Source: JBFWRI01 sp050248995
Lineage (GTDB): Bacteria > Pseudomonadota > Alphaproteobacteria > JAIXQD01
Assembly (NCBI GenBank): GCA_050248995.1
Contig: JBFWRI010000047.1
Span: forward strand, 1 to 5,191
Length of the DNA: 5,191 nt
Direction: 5' to 3'
Below are positions 1-5,191 of this stretch, one piece after another. How positions within the stretch are numbered: position 1 is the stretch's first letter; every line of letters begins with the position of its first letter. The notes under the pieces are model-generated. The model was given only the letters and a program-made list of their open reading frames with translations, searched no databases and was not told where the DNA came from. The position numbers were made by a program, and so were the translations under genes.

Positions 1-2606
1 TCGTTACTTTCTGTGTTCATATCATCATTAGCTGATTTCTTGGATTTTGTCGCTTTGCCTTTGCCGCTGCCGCCCTTCTCGGCTTTCGCTGCCAGAATCT
101 CGACTGCGCGTTCAAGACTGAGCGTTCCATCACGGTCTTCCTTTGGTACGGTCGCCATGATCTTGCCCCACTTCAGGTAGGGCCCAAAGCGGCCGGTGGC
201 CATCAGGATCGGTTTTTTATTCTGCGGGTGCTTGCCAACTTCTACTGCTGGCGTTTTCGGCTTGGCCGTCGACAGCAGGTCGACCGCGCGGTTCAAACCG
301 ATTGTTAACACATCATCGCCCGCTGGAATTGATTTATATGTCGCACCCCACTTCAGGTACGGACCAAAGCGACCGATACCGGCCGTGATCATATCAGCAT
401 TATCGGGGTGCAGGCCGATATCACGCGGCAGCGTCAGCAGTTTTTGTGCCATTGCAAGGTCAAGATCGGCAGCGTTGATGCCGCGCGGCAGCGACACGCG
501 CTTGGGCCCGGGAATCTTTTCAGCCTTCTCGCCCTTCTTGCGTTTGGGTTTTTCTTTGGGCTTTTCAGGCGCCTCGCCCAGCTGCACATACGGGCCATAC
601 GGGCCGCGGCGCAGAGTGATCATCAGGCCGGTCTTTTCATCAACGCCCAGTTCTTTCGGCCCGTCACTGGCAATCGGCGCTTGGCCGTTTTCGTCGGTTG
701 CCACGGCCAGTTGTTGCGTGTGCTTGCATTCGGGATAATTACTGCAGCCGATGAAAGCGCCGAACTTGCCAAGCTTCAGCCCCAGACGGCCTGTTTTACA
801 TGCCGGGCAGGTGCGATTACCGTCGGGGAAGAAGTGCGGGCCCAGTTCGGCATCCAGCACATCCAGAACTTCGGAAACGCGCAGGTCTTTCGTACCATCA
901 ATGGCTTTGTGAAAACCGGCCCAGAACTCCTTCAGCACTTTCTTGTACTTTGTCTTCGCTTCAGCAATTTCGTCCAGCTCTTCTTCCAGCTTGGCTGTGA
1001 AATCGTATTCGACGTACTTCTTGAAATACGTCATCAGGAATGTCGTCACCAGACGGCCACGGTCTTCGGGTGTGAAGCGACGCTTGTCCAGCTTCACGTA
1101 ATTACGATCCTGCAATACTTGCATGATGCTGGCATAGGTTGACGGGCGGCCAATGCCGAGTTCTTCCAGCGTCTTGACCAGCGACGCTTCCGAATAGCGC
1201 GGCGGCGGCTCAGTGAAATGCTGGTCCGGCGTAATGTCGGCCATATCCACCGTTTCATTCTGCTGAACGTTCGGTAGGCGGCGATTCTCCTCGTTGTCTT
1301 CTTCTTCCTTGGCGTCCTGGTAAACCGACAGGAAGCCCGGGAACTGCACAACTGATCCAGTAGCGCGGAACATGGCTGCTTCTTTATTCGCGATGATATC
1401 CACGCTAACCTGGTCCATCACGGCGGCAGCCATCTGGCTAGCCATCGTGCGCTGCCAGATCAGCGTATAAAGTTTCTTTTGTTCGTCATCTAGATACTTG
1501 GCCACATCCTGTGGACGGCGCGCGATATCGGTGGGCCGGATGGCTTCGTGCGCTTCCTGCGCGTTCTTCGTTTTGGTTTGATACACACGGGCCGCCGGCG
1601 GCAGGTAATCGTTGCCGAAGTCCTTGCCGATCTGATTACGGATCGCATTGATGGCGTCGGCGCCAATGGTAACACCGTCAGTACGCATGTAGGTGATAAG
1701 ACCGACGGTCTCGCCGCCGATATCCACACCTTCATACAACTGCTGGGCAATGCGCATGATGCGCGTGGCGCCAAGGTACAGCTTGCGCGATCCTTCCTGC
1801 TGCAGCGTCGATGTCGTGAACGGTGCATACGGGTTACGGCGCACCTGCTTGCGTTCGACACTGCCGACATTGAATGTAGCGCCCTGCAGGCCGTTCACCA
1901 CGGCTGTGGCAGCGGCTTCGTTGTTGATATCGAACTTCTCGAGCTTCTTGCCCCGCCACTGTGTCAGGCGGGCCGGGAATACCTGTCCGGTACTGGTCTG
2001 GAAGTTAGCGCCGATGGTCCAGTATTCTTCGGCCTTAAAAGCCTCGATCTCGGATTCGCGTTCGCAAATCAAGCGCAACGCAACCGACTGCACGCGGCCC
2101 GCACTGCGCGAACCTGGCAGCTTACGCCACAACACCGGCGACAGCGAGAAACCGACAAGGTAATCCAGTGCGCGGCGCGCCAAGTAGGCATCGATCAGCG
2201 GCTGGTCGAGCTCACGCGGATTGGCGATAGCGTCCTTGATGGCCGCTTTGGTGATTTCGTTGAACGTGATGCGCTTCACATCCACGTTCTTCAGCGCGCC
2301 TTTGTCGCGCAACACATCTTTCACGTGCCAGGCAATGGCTTCCCCTTCACGGTCAGGGTCGCTTGCCAGATATAAAGTGCCGGCGCCCTTCAGGGCCTTA
2401 GCGATATCGGACAGCGGGCGCCCCGCGCGCTCCGACAGTTCCCAATGCATGTTGAAATCGTTATCCGGCTCAACCGAACCATCTTTCGGCGGCAGGTCAC
2501 GCACGTGACCGAAGCTGGCCAGCACGGTGTAACCGCTGCCCAGATATTTGTTTATGGTTTTGGCCTTTGCCGGGCTTTCGACAACGACGACCGAGTTCTT
2601 GCTCAT
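1..2606 (-). CDS. topA: DNA topoisomerase I (type IA), 3' end beyond window
   Basis: Type IA topoisomerase, which relaxes negative supercoils by cutting one strand through a 5'-phosphotyrosine link. The reading frame is open for 868 codons from ATG (2604-2606) to the window edge, and the stop lies outside. An N-terminal TOPRIM domain begins with VVVVESPAKAKTI; acidic metal-site residues are E10 and D83/D85/E87 in SDPDREGEAIAWH. The core holds SAGRVQSVALRL, the active site TYMRTDG with catalytic Tyr306 and Arg308, EAHEAIRPT (351-359) and GIGRPSTYASI. The tail has one C4 zinc finger (Cys600, 603, 621, 627), then three C-terminal repeats: RRGPYGPYVQLG at 666-677 and GRFGPYLKWG at 745-754 and 805-814. 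A Lys/Pro-rich linker follows the first repeat, and a Lys-rich tail ends the visible protein. E. coli TopA has more zinc modules; this layout is alphaproteobacterial. It lies 16 nt after dprA, with only a weak purine-rich (AAGAGAG) ribosome site, so it may depend on translation from upstream. No frameshift or missing catalytic residue was seen. Confidence 0.97.
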   Translation of the reverse strand, partial: MSKNSVVVVESPAKAKTINKYLGSGYTVLASFGHVRDLPPKDGSVEPDNDFNMHWELSERAGRPLSDIAKALKGAGTLYLASDPDREGEAIAWHVKDVLRDKGALKNVDVKRITFNEITKAAIKDAIANPRELDQPLIDAYLARRALDYLVGFSLSPVLWRKLPGSRSAGRVQSVALRLICERESEIEAFKAEEYWTIGANFQTSTGQVFPARLTQWRGKKLEKFDINNEAAATAVVNGLQGATFNVGSVERKQVRRNPYAPFTTSTLQQEGSRKLYLGATRIMRIAQQLYEGVDIGGETVGLITYMRTDGVTIGADAINAIRNQIGKDFGNDYLPPAARVYQTKTKNAQEAHEAIRPTDIARRPQDVAKYLDDEQKKLYTLIWQRTMASQMAAAVMDQVSVDIIANKEAAMFRATGSVVQFPGFLSVYQDAKEEEDNEENRRLPNVQQNETVDMADITPDQHFTEPPPRYSEASLVKTLEELGIGRPSTYASIMQVLQDRNYVKLDKRRFTPEDRGRLVTTFLMTYFKKYVEYDFTAKLEEELDEIAEAKTKYKKVLKEFWAGFHKAIDGTKDLRVSEVLDVLDAELGPHFFPDGNRTCPACKTGRLGLKLGKFGAFIGCSNYPECKHTQQLAVATDENGQAPIASDGPKELGVDEKTGLMITLRRGPYGPYVQLGEAPEKPKEKPKRKKGEKAEKIPGPKRVSLPRGINAADLDLAMAQKLLTLPRDIGLHPDNADMITAGIGRFGPYLKWGATYKSIPAGDDVLTIGLNRAVDLLSTAKPKTPAVEVGKHPQNKKPILMATGRFGPYLKWGKIMATVPKEDRDGTLSLERAVEILAAKAEKGGSGKGKATKSKKSANDDMNTESN
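166..195 (-). repeat. Direct repeat copy A, encoding a TopA C-terminal repeat motif
   Basis: This 30-bp stretch matches 346-375 at 27 of 30 positions; the differences are at 180/360, 183/363 and 192/372. Copies are exactly 180 nt (60 codons) apart and in frame, so both encode GRFGPYLKW. It is an internal repeat of the topA C-terminal domain, not a separate element. Confidence 0.9.
346..375 (-). repeat. Direct repeat copy B, encoding a TopA C-terminal repeat motif
   Basis: Partner of the copy at 166-195. It encodes residues around 745-753 of TopA. In such repeats the Gly-Arg-Phe-Gly-Pro-Tyr core belongs to a DNA-binding fold. The third, more diverged copy (RRGPYGPYVQLG, encoded at 576-611) is recognisable only in protein. 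Confidence 0.88.
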
Positions 2607-2622
2607 GACTCTCTTATATATA

Positions 2623-3735
2623 TTAGGCGATTAACGCGACCTTACCGCCAGGCTGCCTCGCCAGACGGCCGGCAAGCTCTAGCTCAAGCAGGACGGTTAA
2701 GACAAGCGCCGGACTGTAACCGCTTGTTCTTATTACATCATCGACTGCGTTCGGCGTAGGCGACAGCAGGTCGGTGATGGCGTTTCGCGCCGTACCGATA
2801 TCTGAATCGAATGACGAATTTTCAGGCGATGCGAAGCCGGAAATATTATCGTTCTCTGCCAGCGAAGGCAGCTGCGGGCGCAGAACACGCAGGATATCGG
2901 CTGCTGATTCGACCATACCCGCCCCTTCGCGAATAAGGTTGTTGGTGCCTGCCGCGCGCGGATCCAGCGGCGAACCCGGCACCGCAAATACTTCGCGGTT
3001 TTGTTCCAGCGCCATGCGTGCAGTGATTAAAGACCCTGATTTCAAGGCGGCCTCGACAACCAGCACACCTAGCGACAGGCCCGAGATGATGCGGTTGCGA
3101 CGCGGGAAATCATGCGTCTGTGGCGTATATCCCAACGGCGCTTCCGAAATCACAAGCCCACGTTCGATCATTTCTTCATACAGCTTGGTACTTTCTTCCG
3201 GGTAGATTACATCAACACCACCACCCAGCACGCCGATAGTACCTGTATTCAATGCCGTCTGATGCGCACAGCCGTCAATGCCCCGCGCAAGGCCCGAGAC
3301 AATCACAAAGCCCGCCTCGCCCAGATCAGCCGTCAGTCTGTCTGTCAGCTTGCGCGCATTCAGTGATGCGTTACGTGTGCCGACAATGCCCAACGCCGGT
3401 TTTTCCAGCAACGCTGTATGGCCACGGCACATCAGCAGGGGCGGCGCATCATCAATATGACGCAGCAGGCGCGGATAGCAGGCTTCCGGCAGGCACACAA
3501 TCTCGACGCCCATCTTTCTGGCGGCCGCAAATTCCTTTTCCACCACGCCGCGATCAGCGATTTTAATGGGCTTTTTGGCCCCACCCTTCTGCGCAAGTTC
3601 GGGCAGCATACGCAGCGCTTCAGCAGGGTTACCATAAAATTCCAGCAGGCGGCGAAAGGTGACAGGACCGACATTCTCGCTGCGTATCAGCTGCAGCCAG
3701 TCGACTTTTTCTTGTTCTTTAAGTTCGCGATACAT
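2623..3735 (-). CDS. dprA: DNA-processing protein DprA (Smf family)
   Basis: DprA binds single-stranded DNA entering during natural transformation, protects it and loads RecA; it acts in the cytoplasm. The 370-residue protein has three parts. Residues about 10-60 are a helical SAM-like N-terminal region (LIRSENVGPVTFRRLLEFYG). Residues about 80-285 are the extended Rossmann core with GIVGTRNAS (116-124), SGLARGIDGCAH (147-158), GGGVDVIYPEE (171-181), FPRRNRIISGLS (210-221), EAALKSGSLITAR (228-240) and GTNNLIREGA (263-272). Residues about 313-368 are a C-terminal winged-helix domain, present in many but not all DprA proteins, joined by a Ser/Asn-rich linker (about 290-312). Length is normal for a three-domain DprA. 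The ATG shares one base with the plsY stop (TAATG), and a GAGG sequence lies just before it, so translation is probably coupled. No other competence gene is in the window; DprA also occurs in species not known to be transformable. Confidence 0.96.
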   Translation of the reverse strand: MYRELKEQEKVDWLQLIRSENVGPVTFRRLLEFYGNPAEALRMLPELAQKGGAKKPIKIADRGVVEKEFAAARKMGVEIVCLPEACYPRLLRHIDDAPPLLMCRGHTALLEKPALGIVGTRNASLNARKLTDRLTADLGEAGFVIVSGLARGIDGCAHQTALNTGTIGVLGGGVDVIYPEESTKLYEEMIERGLVISEAPLGYTPQTHDFPRRNRIISGLSLGVLVVEAALKSGSLITARMALEQNREVFAVPGSPLDPRAAGTNNLIREGAGMVESAADILRVLRPQLPSLAENDNISGFASPENSSFDSDIGTARNAITDLLSPTPNAVDDVIRTSGYSPALVLTVLLELELAGRLARQPGGKVALIA

Positions 3736-4310
3736 TATGCCTCGCCGATTTTTGGTTCCGTTCCTTTTATAATGCGCTCAATATTCGCTCTGTGACGAAG
3801 CGTAATTAGCGCCATCATAACCAGCGCAACGGCGAAATACTCCGGATGCAGGAAGTAAGCAGCAACCGGTGAAGCGGCTACTGCCGCCAGCGCGCCGCAC
3901 GACGAACGGCGGGTGATAAACGCGCCCAGCAGCCAGGCGATTCCCATAATGGCGAAGATTGTAGGCGACAGACCCAGCCAGATACCCAGCGCCGTGGCGA
4001 CACCCTTGCCGCCCCTGAATTTGAGCCATATGGGATACAGATGGCCCAGTAAAGCGCATAGCGCGGCTAACGCCATAAGATCGGGCTGAAGGTATTCGGC
4101 CAGCAATACGGCAATCGTGCCCTTCAACGCGTCCAGAATAACCGTGCAGAGCGCCAGCGCCTTGCGGCCAGTGCGTAGCACGTTTGTGGCGCCGATATTA
4201 CCGCTGCCGATATTGCGGATATCGCCAAGACCGGCCAAACGCGTCAGCAGCAGGCCGAACGGGATGCTGCCAAGAATGTATGCGGCTAAAAGAATTTGCC
4301 AGTCGGTCAT
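3735..4310 (-). CDS. plsY: Glycerol-3-phosphate acyltransferase PlsY (acyl-phosphate dependent)
   Basis: PlsY is an inner-membrane enzyme that transfers an acyl chain from acyl-phosphate (made by PlsX) to glycerol 3-phosphate, giving lysophosphatidic acid, the first step of phospholipid synthesis. The protein has 191 residues, near the family norm, and several hydrophobic segments: about 5-25, 52-73, 78-97, 106-133, 138-155 and 157-172. The family motifs are all present: GSIPFG (14-19), NIGSGNIGATN (33-43) followed by Arg46, and GHLYPIWLKFRGGKGVAT (89-106). The C-terminal HRANIERIIKGTEPKIG is also typical. The ATG overlaps the rnpA TGA by four bases (ATGA), and AAGGT sits 6 nt upstream inside rnpA, which points to coupled translation. 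No plsX is visible in the window. The identification is very secure. Confidence 0.97.
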   Translation of the reverse strand: MTDWQILLAAYILGSIPFGLLLTRLAGLGDIRNIGSGNIGATNVLRTGRKALALCTVILDALKGTIAVLLAEYLQPDLMALAALCALLGHLYPIWLKFRGGKGVATALGIWLGLSPTIFAIMGIAWLLGAFITRRSSCGALAAVAASPVAAYFLHPEYFAVALVMMALITLRHRANIERIIKGTEPKIGEA

Positions 4311-4669
4311 ACCGCTACCTTCAGCTTCCGCGCCGCGTCTGTCAACGCGGCCATCAGTTTGTCGAAGGGCACACTAGCCGCAGATGTGCGGCCGATGAAC
4401 ACCACGTCGTAACCGGGCTGCATGATTTCGGGCAAATGGTTGCGCACTAGCTCACGAAGACGGCGACGGGCGCGATTGCGGGTAACCGCATTACCGACTT
4501 TGCGGCTGGTGGTGAAACCGACGCGCCACGCGAATACATCATCTTTCAACGGACGGACCTGCATAACAAAAAAAGGGGTAGCCCAGCGGGTACCGGTTTG
4601 GAGTGCCAGATAATCGGCACGCTTCGTCAGCCAGCCGATGGTACCTTTTGGGGTCTTGGCTGCACGCAT
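4307..4669 (-). CDS. rnpA: Ribonuclease P protein component
   Basis: Protein subunit (C5-like) of RNase P, which assists the catalytic RNA in removing 5' leaders from tRNA precursors. The 120-residue product has the signature basic motif SRKVGNAVTRNRARRRLREL (55-74), matching the family RNR helix, plus the strand VFAWRVGFTTS before it and GYDVVFIGR after it. The N-terminal LTKRADYLAL region corresponds to the usual 'L.k..dF' opening. The frame stays open upstream to an ATG at 4777, but that extension only reads rpmH out of frame. The ATG at 4667-4669 is preferred because AAGGA lies 8 nt upstream and because the length and N-terminus then fit the family. The gene follows rpmH by 19 nt, as in most bacteria, but is followed by plsY instead of yidD/yidC. 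Confidence 0.96.
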   Translation of the reverse strand: MRAAKTPKGTIGWLTKRADYLALQTGTRWATPFFVMQVRPLKDDVFAWRVGFTTSRKVGNAVTRNRARRRLRELVRNHLPEIMQPGYDVVFIGRTSAASVPFDKLMAALTDAARKLKVAV

Positions 4670-4677
4670 TAAGATTG

Positions 4678-4682
4678 TCCTT
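4678..4682 (-). promoter_or_regulatory. Ribosome binding site of rnpA
   Basis: On the minus strand this reads AAGGA, 8 nt before the ATG at 4667-4669. It lies in the 19-nt gap between rpmH and rnpA and supports the short rnpA start over the ATG at 4777. Confidence 0.75.
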
Positions 4683-4688
4683 GAATAT

Positions 4689-4823
4689 TTAGGTCGAAAG
4701 ACGCTTGCGGCCCCGCGCGCGGCGACGGGCAAGTACCTTCTTGCCGCCTGTCGAGGCGCTGCGCGTACGAAAACCATGACGACGCTTGCGGACGCGTTTG
4801 CTGGGCTGGTAAGTAAGGCTCAT
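4689..4823 (-). CDS. rpmH: 50S ribosomal protein L34
   Basis: L34 is a small, highly basic protein of the large ribosomal subunit that binds 23S rRNA. The 44-codon product is the normal length and carries the conserved blocks TYQPSKRVRKRRHGFRTR and KKVLARRRARGRKRLS. It starts MSLTYQPS where most bacteria have MKRTFQPS or MKRTYQPS, so the two residues after Met are not the usual Lys-Arg. The middle 'RSASTGG' also departs from the common 'RMAT..G'. A good ribosome site (GGAG, 6 nt from the ATG) lies just upstream. It is the first gene of the minus-strand run, immediately ahead of rnpA in the classic rpmH-rnpA pair, and is followed by that gene after 19 nt. The identification is secure. Confidence 0.97.
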   Translation of the reverse strand: MSLTYQPSKRVRKRRHGFRTRSASTGGKKVLARRRARGRKRLST

Positions 4824-4853
4824 CGAAAACTCCGAAAATCATAAAAGCAGGCG

Positions 4854-4882
4854 TTGTTGATAGTCGAAGAACAAGCTATAAG
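4854..4882 (+). promoter_or_regulatory. Candidate promoter for the pgk-like gene
   Basis: On the plus strand, TATAAG (4877-4882; 5 of 6 to the -10 consensus) sits 17 bp after TTGTTG (4854-4859; only the first three bases match the -35 consensus). Transcription would begin near 4889, giving a leader of about 57 nt. It overlaps the candidate rpmH promoter almost completely. The weak -35 makes this less certain than the opposing one. Confidence 0.35.
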
Positions 4883-4886
4883 TCAA
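4857..4886 (-). promoter_or_regulatory. Candidate promoter for rpmH and the downstream genes
   Basis: Read on the minus strand, TTGACT (4881-4886; 5 of 6 to the sigma-70 -35 consensus) is followed after 18 bp by TATCAA (4857-4862; 4 of 6 to the -10 consensus). Transcription would start near 4850 and leave a leader of about 27 nt before the rpmH ATG, holding its GGAG ribosome site. This is an inference from consensus matching only. Confidence 0.5.
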
Positions 4887-4933
4887 CAAAAGGGAAGTTA
4901 AACCAGTCAGGAACCTTCTAACCTCTTCTTTAT

Positions 4934-4940
4934 TAAGGGT
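4934..4940 (+). promoter_or_regulatory. Ribosome binding site fixing the TTG start of the pgk-like gene
   Basis: TAAGGGT lies directly before the start region, with AAGGG ending 6 nt before the TTG at 4946-4948. The TAA at 4934-4936 is also an in-frame stop, so no start further upstream is possible. No in-frame ATG occurs between that stop and the conserved PGK sequence. Confidence 0.7.
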
Positions 4941-4945
4941 TTTCA

Positions 4946-5191
4946 TTGAACCTACCGCCCCTTTCCCATCTCGATGTCAAAAACAAAACGGTACTTTTAC
5001 GTCTCGATCTCAATATCGAGACAACGGATGTGGCAGCGATTGCCGGAAATTACCGCACCCAGGCATCCCTGCCCGTTTTGCGCGACTTGATTGCCCGGGA
5101 TGCCAAAATTGTCATCCTTGCAAACCGTGGCCGCCCCAAGGGTATTGATCCAGCGCTGACCAACGCGCCGCTGGCCAAAGCGCTGCAACAG
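4946..5191 (+). CDS. pgk: Divergent phosphoglycerate kinase-like protein, 5' part only
   Basis: The first 82 codons, read from TTG to the window edge, match the N-terminal domain of phosphoglycerate kinase, the glycolytic and gluconeogenic enzyme that interconverts 1,3-bisphosphoglycerate + ADP and 3-phosphoglycerate + ATP. LDVKNKTVLLRLDLN (9-23) aligns without gaps to the family opening (E. coli LDLAGKRVFIRADLN), keeping Arg19, Asp21 and Asn23 of the substrate site. NYRTQASLPVL (35-45) aligns with the DARIRASLPTI region, and AKIVILANRGRPKG (53-66) with AKVMVTSHLGRP. Two basic-patch residues seem changed: the yeast Arg38 equivalent is Gln39 and the His62 equivalent is Asn60, while Arg63 (yeast Arg65) is kept. 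The usual 'VPxxDG' after the DxN motif is replaced by IETTDV. The TTG start is supported by AAGGG 6 nt upstream and an in-frame stop at 4934. It is transcribed away from rpmH. The nucleotide-binding C-terminal domain is outside the window, so activity cannot be judged. Confidence 0.8.
   Translation, partial: MNLPPLSHLDVKNKTVLLRLDLNIETTDVAAIAGNYRTQASLPVLRDLIARDAKIVILANRGRPKGIDPALTNAPLAKALQQ

Noticed and set aside
1548..2375. Plus-strand open frame of 275 codons (and another of 244 codons at 408-1142) opposite topA
   Set aside because: Both lie wholly antisense to a clearly recognised, intact topA frame. Their translations show no recognisable domain and look like frame shadows of GC-rich coding DNA.
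2607..2611. GANTC (CcrM-type methylation) site adjoining the topA start codon
   Set aside because: GANTC also occurs several times inside the coding regions here, so one site at this place is not evidence of cell-cycle control.
2607..2625. AT-rich TATATATAAG between dprA and topA as a topA promoter -10
   Set aside because: No acceptable -35 hexamer lies 16-18 bp upstream, and the gap is only 16 nt. The genes are more simply read as co-transcribed.
4670..4777. N-terminal extension of rnpA to the ATG at 4777
   Set aside because: It overlaps rpmH in another frame, makes RnpA longer than the family, and the ATG at 4669 has its own AAGGA site. It is kept only as a low-interest finding.
4824..4945. 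Possible replication origin next to rpmH
   Set aside because: rpmH lies near oriC in many bacteria, but no DnaA box close to TTATCCACA, no box cluster and no dnaA gene were seen here.
5001..5022. Perfect 8-bp inverted repeat (GTCTCGAT / ATCGAGAC) with a 6-nt loop in the start of the pgk-like gene
   Set aside because: It falls within the conserved PGK codons for Arg-Leu-Asp-Leu-Asn. An 8-bp stem with a short loop is expected roughly once by chance in about 5 kb. It has no U-tract and is not placed like a terminator.
4997..5188. Minus-strand 63-codon open frame at the right edge
   Set aside because: It is antisense to the PGK-like frame, which has family similarity and a good ribosome site, while this one has neither.
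1..5191. Mobile element, CRISPR array, tRNA/rRNA, riboswitch or a new defence system
   Set aside because: No terminal inverted repeats, transposase, regular repeat-spacer pattern, RNA-gene signature or unassigned gene cluster was seen. Apart from the pgk-like gene, the content is core housekeeping.

Overview
The window is almost wholly coding. It holds a compact minus-strand run of five housekeeping genes, read right to left as rpmH > rnpA > plsY > dprA > topA, and the 5' end of one plus-strand gene at the right edge that looks like a phosphoglycerate kinase (pgk). The source is probably an alphaproteobacterium. TopA has the alphaproteobacterial tail architecture (one C4 zinc finger, then 'RFGPYLKWG'-type repeats with a Lys-rich linker and tail), and a plsY-dprA-topA order is, from memory, common in that class. 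Base composition is moderately GC-rich. The genus cannot be named from this sequence.

Layout. Positions 1-2606 (minus) are topA, which lacks only its extreme 3' end because the window stops inside the Lys-rich C-terminal tail. Positions 2623-3735 (minus) are dprA, 3735-4310 (minus) plsY, 4307-4669 (minus) rnpA and 4689-4823 (minus) rpmH. Spacing is very tight: 19 nt between rpmH and rnpA, a 4-nt ATGA overlap rnpA/plsY, a 1-nt TAATG overlap plsY/dprA, and 16 nt between dprA and topA. This suggests one transcript with translational coupling. The only real intergenic region is 4824-4945 (122 bp), which separates the divergent rpmH and pgk starts and carries candidate promoters facing both ways. 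No stretch over 300 bases lacks a gene.

The five minus-strand genes serve separate core processes: ribosomal protein L34, the RNase P protein subunit, the acyltransferase that starts phospholipid synthesis, the RecA loader for incoming single-stranded DNA, and the topoisomerase that relaxes negative supercoils. The grouping looks like two conserved blocks joined (rpmH-rnpA and plsY-dprA-topA), with the usual yidD/yidC neighbours of rnpA absent.

There is no mobile element, CRISPR array, RNA gene or defence system. The observation most worth following is the pgk-like N-terminus: it aligns well with PGK, but two residues of the 3-phosphoglycerate-binding basic patch (equivalents of yeast Arg38 and His62) appear to be Gln and Asn. 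It could be a divergent paralogue, an altered enzyme or a non-catalytic homologue.
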